Assembly (NCBI GenBank): GCA_004194705.1
Contig: SADC01000852.1
Span: 434,001 to 498,000 of the forward strand
Length of the DNA: 64,000 nt
From: Ditylenchus dipsaci
Lineage: Eukaryota; Nematoda; Chromadorea; Rhabditida; Anguinidae
Direction of reading: 5' to 3'
This document shows, in pieces, positions 63,701-64,000 of the stretch; the first letter of the stretch is position 1, and the number at the start of each line of letters is the position of its first letter. A program made the translations under genes and the position numbers. A model generated the notes under the pieces. That model did not search any database. It had not been told where the DNA came from and saw only the letters and a program-made list of their open reading frames with translations.

Positions 63701-64000
63701 AATTAAATACTTAGGAACCTTGCAACATTTCAGTTTTGAATAATATATTTCTAGATCCAATTGCGAGACAACCGCATTGGCCAGATTGAAGTGGAAGCCT
63801 TTGCAGGCCTGTTCACAGTTGGCACAGCTCATCTACAATCCAACCAGATTGGCAGAATATTGCGAGAGTCTTTGCCAATGCTGAAAACTTGGGTTCACTG
63901 GTCCTATCCTACAACACAGTCAGAGAGCCACTCACATCACGGGATTGTCTGCTCAATGGGGCTCAAAAATTTGTTTTTACCGAGAACACTTTGCATTGTA
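53422..64000 (+). CDS. Leucine-rich-repeat secreted or membrane protein (partial, leaves window)
   Basis: Exons joined in phase: 53422-53577, 61123-61219, 61268-61376, 61431-61565, 61800-61871, 61920-61995, 62278-62355, a probable micro-exon 62666-62682, and 63755 to the window end; about 329 residues are visible. Exon 1 gives a hydrophobic signal (LIVNWLIVSSLLFTQLIMVV) and an LRR N-cap (CPKECTCNP), which continues in exon 2 as LECSHLELSRIPPSW. LRR units follow: IVLKNCSINTIEKNAFRRF, VHLENCSDLDVIDKFAFKGL, LSILDSSLDIKPKTFAEL, IQLRDNRIGQIEVEAFAGL. The last exon (LVLSYNTV ... FVFTENTLHC) leads into a C-cap. Such ectodomains serve matrix or receptor roles; the C terminus is needed to tell. One base is missing at the micro-exon end and one T near 63872. 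Intron 1 is 7.5 kb of transposons. Confidence 0.85.
53945..55225. repeat. Foldback at end of copy C
   Basis: Left arm 53945-54640 and right arm 54825-55225 pair over about 400 bp (GCGCCTATCTTTTCAGCGCG against CGCGCTGAAAAAAGATAGGC). The left arm holds the hAT MITE, the right arm does not. In copies A and B the sequence switches to the next copy at 54750-equivalent, right beside the loop of this foldback. Confidence 0.8.
55226..57213 (-). mobile_element. 2-kb TIR element with unrecognised coding potential
   Basis: Inverted ends of about 110 bp: TTAAAGGGGCATGCTCTCGC and GCGCGAGCATGCCCTTAA, then GCATTTCAAATTCGCGGGTA and TCGAATTTGAAATCATTT blocks. The ends are those of the TTAA/AGGRNCATG MITE family, so this may be a longer relative. 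Minus-strand frames at 55843-55580 and 55540-55208 are compositionally protein-like (DTKRQKYEEKGQSILESVGR; Lys/Arg-rich KKRKRKNRERKYWQV), and a plus frame at 56548-56853 has a CxxC...HxxxxH pattern (CKRCSRSRKYEIKHELEVHE). I recognise no transposase; captured host sequence or an unknown transposase are both possible. Confidence 0.7.
55580..55843 (-). other. Open frame inside the 2-kb TIR element
   Basis: An 87-codon frame (SMDTKRQKYEEKGQSILESV, then GRMVIENCVAQLISVDKTPS) looks compositionally like a real, mostly alpha-helical protein piece. It lies between the TIRs at 55226 and 57213. No family recognised; listed so that it can be searched. Confidence 0.3.
57225..57300 (+). repeat. tRNA-like arm left of the MULE
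   Basis: GATGCGAATATTTTGAA, B-box-like AGGTTTGATTTCC and AGTGGGTGCATA. The inverse block (TATGCACCCACTGGGAATCG) is at 60847-60903. The MULE therefore sits inside an older tRNA-like inverted pair. Confidence 0.6.
57318..60286 (-). mobile_element. MULE of the SWIM type
   Basis: Ends CTTCAAGGGGGGCAAAACTT and inverse AAGTGTTGTCCCTTCAAG. Next to them are arrays of ACCCAGATTCACTTTTTT (57340-57480) and, inverted, AAAAAAGTGAATCTGGG (60025-60270). The interior carries a decayed minus-strand transposase. I see no clear target duplication. Confidence 0.8.
57937..59943 (-). pseudogene. Mutator-like transposase with SWIM zinc finger (decayed)
   Basis: From the start codon at 59943: exon 59943-59804, then 59757-59505, 59462-59151 and further pieces down to 57937. 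Visible in order: a zinc-finger-like segment (YMCNYSRLSNYGC ... HKH) as in WRKY/FLYWCH-related MULE N termini; the first catalytic Asp region (LQDDGTYKTNWLGFPVL); PELVMGDGD with the second Asp; RGMCFAHLMPNFDKKL; FISTNNGLESRNAALK with the catalytic Glu; and a SWIM finger (QCNCRDGRKKRMCKH). Stops interrupt it: TAA at 59622-59624 and a TGA just after GDGD near 58970. Enzymes of this class cut and paste DNA; this copy looks inactive as written, unless the breaks are sequence errors. Confidence 0.85.
60287..61122. other. End of LRR intron 1
   Basis: Contains the right tRNA-like arm (60847-60903), a lone AAAGGACCACTTTCC terminus at 60957, and CGAGTCTCGATATAAGATAC near 60802, resembling a pogo-type terminus. 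No gene seen. Confidence 0.5.
62356..63754 (+). other. LRR introns around the micro-exon
   Basis: Mostly unique AT-rich DNA with the micro-exon at 62666-62682 and the foldback at 63328. Confidence 0.6.
63328..63590. repeat. Foldback with G/C-run ends and TTAGGC-like loop
   Basis: Ends GCGCTACTATAGAATACCCG and GATGGTATTCTATAGTAGGG, then a run of about 15 C against GGGGGAGGGG, then AAATCCGACCTT against AAGGTCGGATTT. The loop holds TTTAGGCTTAGCCCTTAGGC (63412-63431) and GTAGGCCAGCGTACGG, shared with 30190-30235. Confidence 0.75.

Overview
The window is nuclear DNA of an invertebrate animal. Genes are split by short GT-AG (and some GC-AG) introns and sit in AT-rich DNA crowded with palindromic transposons. 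Several interstitial tracts of TTAGGC, the canonical nematode telomere hexamer, the compact 46-90 bp introns and the gene content point to a nematode, perhaps an enoplean/mermithid-like one; this placement is an inference. There is no bacterial-type operon, CRISPR array or rRNA gene.

Four host genes can be reconstructed by joining exons in phase. (1) 1-2373, minus: the ankyrin and TRP_2-type N-terminal part of a TRPC-family cation channel, running off the left edge. (2) 8971-15034, minus: a small protein with a signal peptide, a Gly/Tyr-rich segment, a Cys-rich patch and one membrane helix, spread over four exons; I do not recognise its family. (3) 22831-27761, plus: V-type H+-ATPase subunit B, ten coding exons, about 500 residues. 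(4) 53422-64000, plus: a secreted or membrane-anchored leucine-rich-repeat protein that runs off the right edge; its first exon is separated from the rest by 7.5 kb of transposons.

Between genes 3 and 4 lies a block present three times in direct tandem: A 26008-38514, B 38515-49695, C 49696-54750. Each copy carries the last V-ATPase exon, an intergenic stretch and the first LRR exon. A differs from B by a 1.3 kb MULE insertion and an inverted 250 bp spacer. C lacks about 6.1 kb, and its first 2.7 kb is full of one-base indels. These are either a real recent triplication or, more likely, haplotypes and uncorrected reads stitched together by the assembler.

The rest is mobile and palindromic DNA: short elements with TTAA-type ends and AGGRNCATG termini, hAT-type MITEs with 8-bp target duplications, a Tc1/pogo-type MITE, two MULEs (a FLYWCH-type deletion derivative and a SWIM-type element with a decayed transposase), foldbacks whose arms are tRNA-like, and foldbacks with minisatellite arms. 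Several foldbacks carry TTAGGC tracts in or near their loops. One-base deletions, mostly in homopolymer runs, recur in otherwise conserved exons, so apparent frameshifts should not be read as pseudogenisation without read support.
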